From assembly GCA_946631535.1 (NCBI GenBank), contig CAMPAF010000007.1, positions 1 to 29,406 on the forward strand: DNA of 29,406 nucleotides. Direction: 5' to 3'. The position numbers and the translations under genes are program-made. The first letter of the stretch is position 1; each line of letters begins with the position of its first letter. The notes beneath the pieces were generated by a model. That model was not told the DNA's origin, made no database searches, and saw only the letters and a list, made by a program, of their open reading frames with translations. The stretch comes from an uncultured Verrucomicrobiota bacterium (GTDB lineage Bacteria > Verrucomicrobiota > Kiritimatiellia > RFP12 > UBA1067). Below, one piece after another: positions 1 to 6,573 of this stretch.

Positions 1-2
1 TC

Positions 3-53
3 TGTCCGAAGCTGCGCAAGTGTGCGTATCTGAGAAAGGCGGTGGAGCGATGA
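3..53 (+). CDS. 3' end of a truncated upstream small gene
   Basis: Only the last 16 codons are in the window, ending in TGA. They read as a basic tail with two Cys (CPKLRKCAYLRKAVER). The frame is chosen because its TGA overlaps the next ATG as ATGA, which is how most genes of this cluster are joined. The spaced cysteines resemble the small Cys-rich proteins that follow. Function unknown. Confidence 0.45.
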   Translation, partial: CPKLRKCAYLRKAVER

Positions 54-412
54 GCGGCGAAGTGTGCGGCGATGACCGCTTCGAGCTGATAGCCAAGGCG
101 AAGAGGAAACTGCTCGAATGCACGAATATCGAAAGCAGTCCAGAGGAAGTCGAGGTGCTCGACAGCATCCTGTTCCGCTGCTGGCAGATGGGATGGCTCG
201 ATAAATTGCGCGATGACGATAGCCGCTATTCCGAGCTGTTCGGCACGCCCGAGAGGGCGGCTAAGACGGCGTGGCGGCTATTGATGTGCCACATCACGAC
301 GAAATGCGACGAATGCCCGATGAGAGACGGCTGCAATATATCGACCGACGCTGACTGCGACGACGGCGAGGCTGCGCTGCTCGAATGGCTGAAACAGGAG
401 GTGGACGCATGA
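50..412 (+). CDS. Small Cys-rich protein with C-terminal EWLKQE signature
   Basis: A predicted 120-residue soluble protein of unknown function. The N-terminal two thirds is mostly charged helix. The C-terminal 35 residues hold a cluster of four Cys (CDEC, GC, DC), probably metal-binding, followed by LLEWLKQE. The same C-terminal layout (CEHC, GC, EC, then EWMRQE) recurs in the gene at 2107-2472, so the two are probably distant relatives. The start at 50 is preferred over a GTG at 20 because it forms an ATGA overlap with the upstream gene and has a GGTGG site just upstream. The last codons may have been altered when the neighbouring gene at 409-981 was inserted (see repeat 381-981). Confidence 0.75.
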   Translation: MSGEVCGDDRFELIAKAKRKLLECTNIESSPEEVEVLDSILFRCWQMGWLDKLRDDDSRYSELFGTPERAAKTAWRLLMCHITTKCDECPMRDGCNISTDADCDDGEAALLEWLKQEVDA

Positions 413-981
413 CAAGGGTATGCGATTTGACTGGCAGGCGTTTCGGCAGGCTCACGGTTATTAGCCGAGTTGGAAGCGACAAGAAAGGTCAAGCTATATG
501 GCTCTGCCGATGCGACTGCGGAACCGAAAAGGTTATTCGTGGGTATCATCTACGTAGCGGAGTAATTAAATCTTGTGGATGCCTAATGCGAGAAGCAGCT
601 TCACAACGGATGCGCACTCACGGGATGTATAAGACCAGATTGTACGGAGTCTGGCGTGCCATGAAAGCACGTTGCTACGACAAGAAGAACCCGCAGTTCA
701 AGAATTACGGCGGTCGTGGAATCTCCGTCTGCCCCGAGTGGAAAGACGATTTCAATTCATTCGCGATTTGGGCGAAATCACATGGATACGACGAAAACGC
801 ATCATACGGAGCTTGCACGCTAGACCGAATTGACCCCGATAAGGATTACGAGCCGTCTAATTGCAGATTCGCTGATTCTTTCGTGCAGGCGAACAACCAA
901 AGGGGTAGCCACTTCAAGGGCGAATTTGTTCAAGACGAGCGCGGCGTATGGCATGTTGCAGGTGCTTTATCGAATGGCTGA
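381..981 (+). repeat. 12-bp direct repeats flanking the inserted AP2/HNH-type gene
   Basis: TCGAATGGCTGA occurs at 381-392 and again at 970-981, bracketing the AT-richer gene 409-981. In the frame of the upstream gene the first copy encodes EWL(K). The second copy continues as EWLRGDA followed by TGA, and that TGA overlaps the ATG at 995 as TGATG. The ending -GDA is also that of the gene at 1225-1521. The second copy therefore looks like the displaced original 3' end of the gene starting at 50. The repeat is seen directly; the insertion history is inferred. Confidence 0.6.
409..981 (+). CDS. AP2/HNH-type homing-endonuclease-like protein (moron)
   Basis: A 190-residue protein resembling the AP2-domain/HNH-like proteins scattered through phage genomes. 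The N-terminus carries DLTGRRFGRLTVISRVG and WLCRCDCG, with a possible zinc site C-x-C-x3-SCGC spread over residues 33-57. The middle has RAMKARCYDKKNPQFKNYGG, then RGISVCPEW, and the C-terminal half has LDRID and NCRFAD, typical of this family. These proteins are thought to be mobile DNA-binding or nicking enzymes. The start is the ATG overlapping the upstream TGA, with GGAGG ahead of it. The gene is clearly more AT-rich than its neighbours and uses different codons, consistent with recent transfer. Activity cannot be judged because no complete HNH triad is obvious. Confidence 0.8.
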   Translation: MTRVCDLTGRRFGRLTVISRVGSDKKGQAIWLCRCDCGTEKVIRGYHLRSGVIKSCGCLMREAASQRMRTHGMYKTRLYGVWRAMKARCYDKKNPQFKNYGGRGISVCPEWKDDFNSFAIWAKSHGYDENASYGACTLDRIDPDKDYEPSNCRFADSFVQANNQRGSHFKGEFVQDERGVWHVAGALSNG

Positions 982-994
982 GGGGTGATGCGTG

Positions 995-1228
995 ATGGCG
1001 TACAAGACCATCCACAACTGCGACAGGTGCGGCAAGGAACTCGGCTATCGGAACGACTTCCCAGTCCAGCGGCACAAGCGCGTGTACTGGACGGCGGTCG
1101 TCGGCTCGCGGTTCCACAGCTTCGACGGCTCGAACCACACGACGCAGGAGTTCGACCTGTGCTACGACTGCGAGAACGAGCTGATTCGCTTCCTGAGCGG
1201 CGAGAAGCTGGGAGGCGATGCGGAATGA
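995..1228 (+). CDS. Small zinc-ribbon-like protein
   Basis: A 77-residue protein with CDRCGKELG near the N-terminus and CYDCENEL about 45 residues later. This is a four-Cys pattern that would bind zinc in a rubredoxin-like knuckle pair. No catalytic motif is visible, so the role is unknown. ATG 995 is preferred over GTG 992 because it forms the TGATG junction shared with the gene at 1521. It ends with GGDAE and overlaps the next gene as ATGA. Confidence 0.75.
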   Translation: MAYKTIHNCDRCGKELGYRNDFPVQRHKRVYWTAVVGSRFHSFDGSNHTTQEFDLCYDCENELIRFLSGEKLGGDAE

Positions 1229-1521
1229 GCAGTGGCAAACGCAAAGACCCGTGGTGGGCAAAGCTGGACAGATTCGGAGATAAGCATGGATGGTGGAGGT
1301 ACAGATTCCTCTCAGGCCATATCCACATCGGGGAGAACGTCACGGTCTACGGACGCAACGCGATGCATTGGGGCGTTGACGTGTACAGGCCGAGGAAGGG
1401 AGATTATCTCTGCTTTAGGTTGCCGCTGCCCTGTTTCGGCAGATGGTGGAAGAGAGGATGCTATATCAGCCCAAATGCTACGCCAAGGGCTGCCACGAAG
1501 TGGTTTTGGGGTGATGCGTGA
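1225..1521 (+). CDS. Small Trp-rich phage protein
   Basis: A 98-residue basic protein with nine tryptophans, several as WW pairs, and the phrase YISPNATPRAAT near the C-terminus. That phrase resembles small phage proteins I have seen, but I cannot name a family. No signal peptide or membrane segment is evident. It is joined to both neighbours by ATGA and TGATG overlaps, implying translational coupling, and it ends with -WGDA like the other junctions of this cluster. Confidence 0.7.
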   Translation: MSSGKRKDPWWAKLDRFGDKHGWWRYRFLSGHIHIGENVTVYGRNAMHWGVDVYRPRKGDYLCFRLPLPCFGRWWKRGCYISPNATPRAATKWFWGDA

Positions 1522-1697
1522 TGGACAAGTCGAGAATCGACCACGCGAGGGCAACCATCGACGCGCTGAGGGCGCGTTACGGCAAGGGCAAGACCAAGCT
1601 CGCCGACGACCAGATAGCCGAAGGGCTAGAGCATTACAGGCCGAAAGCCGAAGTTGACCTTGTCGTGGTTGACGAGCTGAGGGGCGATGCGGAATGA
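1521..1697 (+). CDS. 58-residue hypothetical protein
   Basis: A short, highly charged, mostly helical protein that begins MDKSRIDHARATIDALRAR and ends DELRGDAE. No cysteine or known motif is present. It is supported by context: it starts at the A of the preceding TGA (TGATG) and its own TGA overlaps the following ATG. It also carries the repeated junction sequence at both ends. Function unknown. Confidence 0.6.
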   Translation: MDKSRIDHARATIDALRARYGKGKTKLADDQIAEGLEHYRPKAEVDLVVVDELRGDAE

Positions 1698-1924
1698 GCG
1701 AGAAGCTGTACACGTGGTACTACCTCTGCGACACCTGTAAGTACGCGGACGGTGACGGCGCCGGGCATTTCATGTGTCTTGACTACGCGCCGCCCGAGTA
1801 TGACGGCGAGACGGCTGCTCCAATCGCTGACAAGCTGCCGACAAACGGCGAGCAGGATCCGCACGAGCTGTGCCTGAGCTACATGAACGCGCACGCAGAG
1901 CGGCTGCGCGAGGAAGGAGACTAG
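1694..1924 (+). CDS. Small Cys-rich protein
   Basis: A 76-residue acidic protein with CDTC at residues 12-15 and two more cysteines, near residues 28 and 60, which could form a single zinc site. The N-terminus (LYTWYYLCDTCKYAD) looks like a zinc-knuckle strand. It follows the previous gene with an ATGA overlap and is immediately followed, with no spacer, by the next ATG. Function unknown. Confidence 0.7.
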   Translation: MSEKLYTWYYLCDTCKYADGDGAGHFMCLDYAPPEYDGETAAPIADKLPTNGEQDPHELCLSYMNAHAERLREEGD

Positions 1925-2110
1925 ATGTTCGGCGAGAACTTCGGCACGGGCACGCTGCTGGACAGCCTGCGCGACTACGTCGGGTACGTCCGCATCGACT
2001 ACGAGCGCGGATGCTACGAGGATGCCGAGCAGAACGCCAAGTCGCTCGTGCAGGGCGCGATGGAGCTATGGACGCGCATGGTGGAACTGCGCGGGGAAGG
2101 AGAGCAATGA
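1925..2110 (+). CDS. 61-residue hypothetical protein
   Basis: A small acidic, helix-rich protein (MFGENFGTGTLLDSLRDYVG) with one Cys and no known motif. The ATG follows the upstream TAG directly, and AGGAAGGAG precedes it within the upstream gene. Its TGA overlaps the next ATG. Its pattern of a short helical body ending in charged residues is typical of early phage accessory peptides. Function unknown. Confidence 0.65.
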   Translation: MFGENFGTGTLLDSLRDYVGYVRIDYERGCYEDAEQNAKSLVQGAMELWTRMVELRGEGEQ

Positions 2111-2472
2111 GGTGCGCCGACTGCGGGAGGTCGAGGACGGAGCTGCACTCGGGCGACGAGGCGCTCGTGTGCTGGCTTCGGGAGAGCCACGGCGAGAAGG
2201 TGGACCCCGACCACCACTGCGGGAGGTTCGTGTCCAGGGGGTCACATGGCGTCGCTGCAGACGCGCTACGATCGAGCGCGGAGGTGGTTGGGATGACCAA
2301 CGTCGAGAAGCTCTTGGCCGAGGAGCCGGAGGCCGTCGCGAGGGCGCTCGCCGCGTACGACGAGGGCGGCTGGTGCTGCGAGCACTGCGCGTGGCTCGGC
2401 GGCTGCGAGAACGAGCCCAGGGAGTGCTGGGAGGGCGTGTACGAATGGATGCGCCAGGAGGCGGGAGAGTGA
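2107..2472 (+). CDS. Two-part Cys-rich protein with EWMRQE tail
   Basis: A 121-residue protein in two visible parts. Residues 1-62 start MRCADCGRSRTEL, with a CxxC near the N-terminus, further Cys and an HH-C pair, consistent with a zinc ribbon. Residues 63-121 start at an internal ATG (2293), run as LLAEEPEAVARALAAYDE, and then have the CEHC, GC, EC cluster and EWMRQE that the gene at 50-412 also carries. It may be a fusion of two cluster proteins, or translation may restart at 2293. It overlaps the following GTG start. Function unknown. Confidence 0.7.
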   Translation: MRCADCGRSRTELHSGDEALVCWLRESHGEKVDPDHHCGRFVSRGSHGVAADALRSSAEVVGMTNVEKLLAEEPEAVARALAAYDEGGWCCEHCAWLGGCENEPRECWEGVYEWMRQEAGE

Positions 2473-2744
2473 GCGCCCAGCTGCCGCTGTTCACCGAGGA
2501 GGTGGACGCGTGGCCGTACCCCGAGCCGTGCCCGATTAGCGAGGATTGCGGCGCGTACCGTTGCGAGGAGGGCGGCTGCACGGGCGAGCGGGTCTGGTGC
2601 ACGAGGGCGCAGCTCGCGTGCGGCCGCTGGCTCCCGCAGTGGAGAATCGATTTGATGAGCAGGTACGAGCGCACGATGCTGCTCGGCGACGAGAAGTCGA
2701 AGCGGCGCATGCTGCGCGCGATCGAGAGGAGCTACGAGACATGA
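2469..2744 (+). CDS. Small Cys-rich protein with basic C-terminus
   Basis: A 91-residue protein with a GTG start that overlaps the upstream TGA as GTGA, preceded by GGAGGCGGGAG. The N-terminal half has five cysteines between residues 19 and 50 (CPISEDCGAYRCEEGGC and more). The C-terminal third is a basic helix (DEKSKRRMLRAIERSYET). A zinc-binding N-terminal domain with a nucleic-acid-facing helix is a reasonable guess only. It joins the next gene by ATGA. Confidence 0.65.
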   Translation: MSAQLPLFTEEVDAWPYPEPCPISEDCGAYRCEEGGCTGERVWCTRAQLACGRWLPQWRIDLMSRYERTMLLGDEKSKRRMLRAIERSYET

Positions 2745-2989
2745 GGACGATGGATTTCGGCGGCGAGACGATCGCCTACTACGACGAGGAGGACCTGGCC
2801 GAGTGCCGCGTCTGCCACGTCAAGCCGATTTACAAGGACGGCACGAGCAGTAGCGGCGGCGCGTACGTGCGCTGCCCGGAATGCGGCATTAAGACCGGCA
2901 CGTCCACGAGCGGCCTGGAGGGCGTGCTGCCCGTCTGGAACCGTTGCATGGTGGACGACTGGGAAGACCCGAAGGAGGCGGTCGAATGA
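2741..2989 (+). CDS. Lar-like zinc-ribbon protein
   Basis: An 82-residue protein with the layout of Lar-type restriction-alleviation-like phage proteins: CRVCH at residues 22-26, a central VRCPECGIKTG at about 46-56, then a short helix and VWNRCM (family: A-x-x-W-N-R). Lar itself modulates type I restriction; many phage relatives share only the zinc-ribbon fold, so an anti-restriction role is possible but unproven. It starts by an ATGA overlap with the preceding gene and ends by an ATGA overlap with the next. Confidence 0.7.
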   Translation: MRTMDFGGETIAYYDEEDLAECRVCHVKPIYKDGTSSSGGAYVRCPECGIKTGTSTSGLEGVLPVWNRCMVDDWEDPKEAVE

Positions 2990-3171
2990 GCGACGCGAGG
3001 AAATGTGACCGTTGCGGCGCGTTCTATGCCAAAGGCAGCAAGGGGCGCGTCGTCTTTGAGTACTACCCCAACAGCACGTCGCGCACGAAGAACGGTGGGG
3101 ATATGTGCCCGAAGTGCGCGGCCAAGTTCGAAAGATGGTGGAACGCGAAGAGGAAGGAGACAACCGAATGA
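2986..3171 (+). CDS. Zinc-ribbon peptide
   Basis: A 61-residue basic protein with CDRCGAFY at residues 7-14 and MCPKCAAKFERWW at about 40-52, a clear two-knuckle zinc ribbon. It may bind nucleic acid. It starts and ends in ATGA overlaps, and both junctions share CGAATGAGCGAC with each other (2983 and 3165 regions). No specific family is recognised. Confidence 0.7.
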   Translation: MSDARKCDRCGAFYAKGSKGRVVFEYYPNSTSRTKNGGDMCPKCAAKFERWWNAKRKETTE

Positions 3172-3680
3172 GCGACCTCTTCGACCTCAACGAGCGCATC
3201 TTCGCGGCGATGGACGAACTGGACGCCGCCGACGACGACAACCTCGAGCAGGCCATCGAGAAGGCCCGCACGAAGACGCAGCTGTTCGCCATGGCCATCA
3301 ACAGCGCCAACACCATCGCGAAGGTCGCGTCGATGCAGGAGCAGACGATGGACGGGCTGGCGCTCAAGGTCGGCACGTCGCGCCTGCTGCTGGGGCAGCC
3401 GCAGGTGGTCGCGGAAGTGGAGCACCCGCCCGAGCTGCCGCCCAGGGAGTTCGACGCGCTGGCGTGGGTGGCCGAGTTCGCGCCCGGGCACACGCTGTCC
3501 TGGACGCGCGACCGCCTGAACAAGTACGTGCATGCGGACTACACCTTCGAGGAGGTGCAGGCGCTGCTCGACGAGGCGCACGTGGAGTGCGTGCAGCTCG
3601 ACGGGAAGTCGGGCGGCATCGACAAAGCCGAGAGCGACGGCTACGGGCTGCGCGGGCCGCAGAGGGGGTACGTCCGATGA
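3168..3680 (+). CDS. Hypothetical protein with C-terminal winged-helix-like region
   Basis: A 170-residue acidic protein. Residues 1-60 form a charged helix (MSDLFDLNERIFAAMDEL, then LEQAIEKARTKTQLF) that could be a coiled coil. Residues 95-150 (FDALAWVAEFAPGHTLSWTR, then FEEVQALLDEAHVECVQL) look like a small helical or winged-helix unit. I do not recognise the family. It sits directly before the methylase-like gene with an ATGA overlap, so the two are likely co-translated. Confidence 0.7.
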   Translation: MSDLFDLNERIFAAMDELDAADDDNLEQAIEKARTKTQLFAMAINSANTIAKVASMQEQTMDGLALKVGTSRLLLGQPQVVAEVEHPPELPPREFDALAWVAEFAPGHTLSWTRDRLNKYVHADYTFEEVQALLDEAHVECVQLDGKSGGIDKAESDGYGLRGPQRGYVR

Positions 3681-4369
3681 GCGCGGTGGACGGGTTCGTG
3701 AAGATGTTCGAGAGGACGTCGCGCGGGCAGAGCTACTACGAGCACTGGGTCGCGTTCGTGAGCACGCTGGCGGCGTTCATAGCGTCGGCGAGCATGAACC
3801 CTTGCAAATGGCTGGTTGACAAGGCGGAGTCCTCGATGGGCTCCGTCCTCTGCTCCGGGGACGAGATGGCCGAGCTGCACGAGGCATGCATCGAGGCGTT
3901 CGAGGAGAACCCCGGGCAGGACCTGCTCGGCGACGCCTACATGAAGCTGGGAATCGGCAGCAGGGAGAACGGCCAGTTCTTCACGCCGTACCACCTGAGC
4001 AGGCTCATGGCCGACATGGGCATCACGCGCGACGAGGCGGAGCGAGGCATCGAGAGCCACGGCTACATCACCGTGAACGACCCGGCGGCGGGCGGCGGCG
4101 CGAACCTGATAGCGGCTGCGAACGTATTGCAAACGTACGGCATCAACTACCAGCAGAAGGCGCTGTTCGTCGCGCAGGAGCTGTCCGAGATGACCGCGCT
4201 CGCGTGCTACGTGCAGATGAGCCTGCTCGGGATGCCCGGCATCGTGCAAATCGGCGACACGCTGCGCATGGACTACCGCTTCGAGCTGTGGACGCCGATG
4301 CTCGCCCTGGACGAGACGTGGCTCTACAGGATGATGGCGAGGAGGGTGTTCGGATGCAATCGGATCTAG
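3677..4369 (+). CDS. N6-adenine methylase-fold protein lacking NPP[YFW]
   Basis: A 230-residue protein with the SAM-binding half of type I-like N6-adenine methylases. GQFFTP lies at residues 99-104 (HsdM-like motif), VNDPAAGGGANL at 133-144 is motif I, and VAQELS at 165-170 fits motif II. The stretch after IGDTL (192-196), where HsdM relatives carry NPPF, reads FELWTPM instead. Full HsdM proteins are about twice as long and have the catalytic NPP[YFW]. This protein may bind SAM or DNA without methylating, or be a decoy. Similar short methylase ORFs are known from phages and integrative elements. The next gene starts inside its last 16 bases. Confidence 0.8.
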   Translation: MSAVDGFVKMFERTSRGQSYYEHWVAFVSTLAAFIASASMNPCKWLVDKAESSMGSVLCSGDEMAELHEACIEAFEENPGQDLLGDAYMKLGIGSRENGQFFTPYHLSRLMADMGITRDEAERGIESHGYITVNDPAAGGGANLIAAANVLQTYGINYQQKALFVAQELSEMTALACYVQMSLLGMPGIVQIGDTLRMDYRFELWTPMLALDETWLYRMMARRVFGCNRI

Positions 4370-5370
4370 CGATGTGCGGCCAGCTCGCCCAGGCGTACGT
4401 CATCGACCCCGACATGGAGCGCGCCCGCATGGTCGAGGCGATGATGCGCGACCACCTGAGCCGCGAGCAGATGCACGAGCTGCGAGACGCGCTCGAGGCC
4501 GTGTTCTCGCCGCAGGACGGCGCGCAGGTGGACAACGGCCGCTACATCGACATGTTCATAGAGGCCAAGCGCGTCGAGAACCTGAGCGCCAGGACGCTGA
4601 AGTACTACGAGACCACCATTCGCAAGTGCGTGGACTACATGGGCAAGCCGCTGCGCTTCGTGGACGCCAACGACATAAGGCGCTGCCTCGCGTGGGCGAT
4701 GACGGAGCGCAACTGCACGCCGACCACCGTCAACAACGAGCGGCGCTGCCTGTCCACGTTCTTCCAGTGGCTCGAGAACGAGGACATAATCCGCAAGTCG
4801 CCAGTGAAGCGCACCAAGGCGCTCAAGGAGGAGAAGGCCGACAAGAAGCCGTTTTCCGACGAAGAGGTGGCCAAGCTGCGTGAGGCGTGCTGCGACGAGC
4901 GCGAGCGCGCCATCTTCGAGCTTCTGCTATCGAGCGGCATGCGCGTGAGCGAGCTGTGCGGCCTGGACGTGGCAGACATGGACATGCAGGGGCGTGAATG
5001 CGAGGTGCTGGGCAAGGGCAACAAGCGCAGGACGTGCTATTTCAGCGCCGAGGCGAAGCTGCACGTGCAACGCTACCTGGAGAGCCGCGACGATGGCTGT
5101 CCCGCGCTGTTCGTATCGAAGACGCGCCCGCATGTCAGGCTTGGCAAGACATCGGTCGAGAAGATGACGCGCGACATGGGCCGCAGGGCGGAGGTCGCGA
5201 ACGTGCATCCGCACAGGTTCAGGCGCACCATGGCGACGAACAACCTGCGGCGCGGCATGAAGCTCGAGGAAATCCAGCAGCTGCTCGGCCACTCGAACAT
5301 GGACACCACGCTGATCTACGCGAAGGTGGACAAGGAGATGCTGAAGGTGAACGCGAGGAGGTTGGCATGA
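4354..5370 (+). CDS. Tyrosine recombinase (integrase/XerC-like)
   Basis: A 338-residue site-specific recombinase. Residues 64-155 are a SAM-like core-binding domain (IDMFIEAKRVENLSARTLKYY). Residues 165-335 are the catalytic domain, with Arg197 (SGMRVSELCGL), Lys221 or Lys224 (GKGNK), His287 and Arg290 (HRFRR), His313 (LLGHSN) and the nucleophile Tyr322 (TLIYAKV). All expected catalytic residues are present, so it should be active. The start at 4354 has GGAGGG 8 nt upstream. A later ATG at 4372 is the alternative. It probably integrates or excises the phage, but a XerC-like dimer-resolution role is possible. The first 60 residues are an extra helical extension. Confidence 0.88.
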   Translation: MQSDLAMCGQLAQAYVIDPDMERARMVEAMMRDHLSREQMHELRDALEAVFSPQDGAQVDNGRYIDMFIEAKRVENLSARTLKYYETTIRKCVDYMGKPLRFVDANDIRRCLAWAMTERNCTPTTVNNERRCLSTFFQWLENEDIIRKSPVKRTKALKEEKADKKPFSDEEVAKLREACCDERERAIFELLLSSGMRVSELCGLDVADMDMQGRECEVLGKGNKRRTCYFSAEAKLHVQRYLESRDDGCPALFVSKTRPHVRLGKTSVEKMTRDMGRRAEVANVHPHRFRRTMATNNLRRGMKLEEIQQLLGHSNMDTTLIYAKVDKEMLKVNARRLA

Positions 5371-5531
5371 TGCGCAAGACCTGCCGCGTATGCGGCCGCA
5401 AGCTGCCGCTCGACGCGCTCGTGACCGACTCGCACGCGAGCCTTGGCGCGAAGTCCATCTGCAAGGCGTGCTACCGCGACGAGCGCAAGGATTACCCGAG
5501 CTACCCGAAGAGGAAGGAGGAAACACGATGA
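5367..5531 (+). CDS. 54-residue zinc-knuckle protein
   Basis: A small basic protein with CRVCGRKLPLDAL at the N-terminus and CKACYRDERKDYP near the C-terminus, a classic four-Cys zinc ribbon common in phage genomes next to HNH genes. It starts with two consecutive ATGs (5367 and 5370) within the recombinase stop, so the exact start is uncertain by one codon. AGGAGGTTGGC upstream supports translation. Its stop overlaps the HNH gene start. Function unknown; nucleic-acid binding is likely. Confidence 0.72.
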   Translation: MMRKTCRVCGRKLPLDALVTDSHASLGAKSICKACYRDERKDYPSYPKRKEETR

Positions 5532-6538
5532 CCCGCACCTACACCGCCGCCGAGGAATCGTGGCTTGCCGAATATTACCACGCGGGCACCATCAACGACA
5601 CGCTCGACGCCTTCGAGCGCGAGTTCGGGCGCAGGCCGTCGAAGCAGGCGCTCTTCGTCAAGTGCAACAAGATGGGCCTGCGCAAGGACAGGCACGACCA
5701 CGAGCGATACGAACCAGCTCAGGCGCGCATCAGGTGGAGCGAGCCCGCGTTCGCGGACATGCGCGAGTGGATGCTCGCCAACGACGCGGGCGAGAGCGTG
5801 TTCGCCACGATCGACGCGTTCGAGGCCGAGTTCGGCATCAGGCTCAACCGCGCGCAGGTCTCGCGCTTCCGCAGCGTCTACGGGACGAAGCGGCGCACGT
5901 CGCACGGCGGCGGCAAGCCGAGCAAGCCCGTGGGCAGCGAGCGCATGGGCAAGGACGGCTTCGTGATGGTCAAGGTCAGGGAATGGCCCGACGTGCCGCA
6001 GACGAAGGACAATTGGGTTTTCAAGCATCACCTGGCCTGGGAGCAGGCCAACGGCAGGCCCGTGCCCGACGGGTGGACCGTGTTCTTCGCCGACCGCGAC
6101 AAGCGCAACTTCGACCCGGACAACCTCGTGGCGCTGCCGCGCAAGTACATCGGGCAGCTCAACAACCCCGACTTGCCGAAGTACCACGACCGCGAGACGC
6201 TGCTCGCGTGCGTGGCGCTCTGCGACATGCGCAGCGCGGTCATGGACGCCGAGGCCGCGCGGCCCAGGGAGTGCGCGGTGTGCGGCGCCACGTTCACGCC
6301 GACCGAGCGGCAGCGGGAGTACCGCAAGCCCGTGCAGACGTGCCCCGACTGCATCGCGGCTGGCAGGAAGGCCAGGGGCGACCGCGGCGACAAGCAGCCG
6401 ACCGTCTGCTGCGTGTGCGGCGAGATGTTCCCAAGGACGCAGGCCAACCAGAGGCGGTGCCCAGCGTGCAAGGCGGCGAGGCCGAAGCTCTCGCCTAAGC
6501 AGCACGCGGCGCGGTTCGCCCGCACGGGATGCCGATGA
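5528..6538 (+). CDS. HNH endonuclease with N-terminal repeats and C-terminal zinc ribbons
   Basis: A 336-residue multidomain protein. Residues 1-60 and 70-120 are two related helical units (WLAEYYHAGTINDTLDAFER and MREWMLANDAGESVFATIDA, each followed by E-F-G), probably HTH-like DNA readers. Residues 163-200 are an HNH_3-type nuclease core (KHHLAWEQANG, then FADRDKRNFDPDNLVAL) with the HH pair and the N residues expected. Two zinc ribbons follow: CAVCG with CPDC at about 249-276 and CCVCG with CPAC at about 297-317. The start has GGAGGAAACACG just upstream. It may be a homing or DNA-processing enzyme. Confidence 0.83.
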   Translation: MTRTYTAAEESWLAEYYHAGTINDTLDAFEREFGRRPSKQALFVKCNKMGLRKDRHDHERYEPAQARIRWSEPAFADMREWMLANDAGESVFATIDAFEAEFGIRLNRAQVSRFRSVYGTKRRTSHGGGKPSKPVGSERMGKDGFVMVKVREWPDVPQTKDNWVFKHHLAWEQANGRPVPDGWTVFFADRDKRNFDPDNLVALPRKYIGQLNNPDLPKYHDRETLLACVALCDMRSAVMDAEAARPRECAVCGATFTPTERQREYRKPVQTCPDCIAAGRKARGDRGDKQPTVCCVCGEMFPRTQANQRRCPACKAARPKLSPKQHAARFARTGCR

Positions 6539-6573
6539 CGGCGTGGTACGATGCATTGGACGGAAGGAGCCAG

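Larger units (their letters stand above)
982..1702 (+). repeat. Repeated gene-junction sequence GGGGYGATGCGKRATGR
   Basis: The identical 17-mer GGGGTGATGCGTGATGG occurs at 982-998 and 1508-1524, each containing a TGATG stop/start overlap. A sister form, GGCGATGCGGAATGAGC, occurs near 1213-1229 and 1683-1699, each containing an ATGA overlap. All four lie exactly at gene junctions and encode the final -GDA or -GDAE residues plus the next start. They may be shared ribosome-binding and coupling elements, short homology for cassette shuffling, or both. Confidence 0.7.

Noticed and set aside
3677..4369. Calling this gene an active DNA methyltransferase
   Set aside because: The NPP[YFW] catalytic motif is absent.
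6524..6552. Possible promoter with TACGAT before the late regulator
   Set aside because: The -35 region at the correct distance (ACGGGA) has no useful match and the site lies inside the HNH coding sequence.
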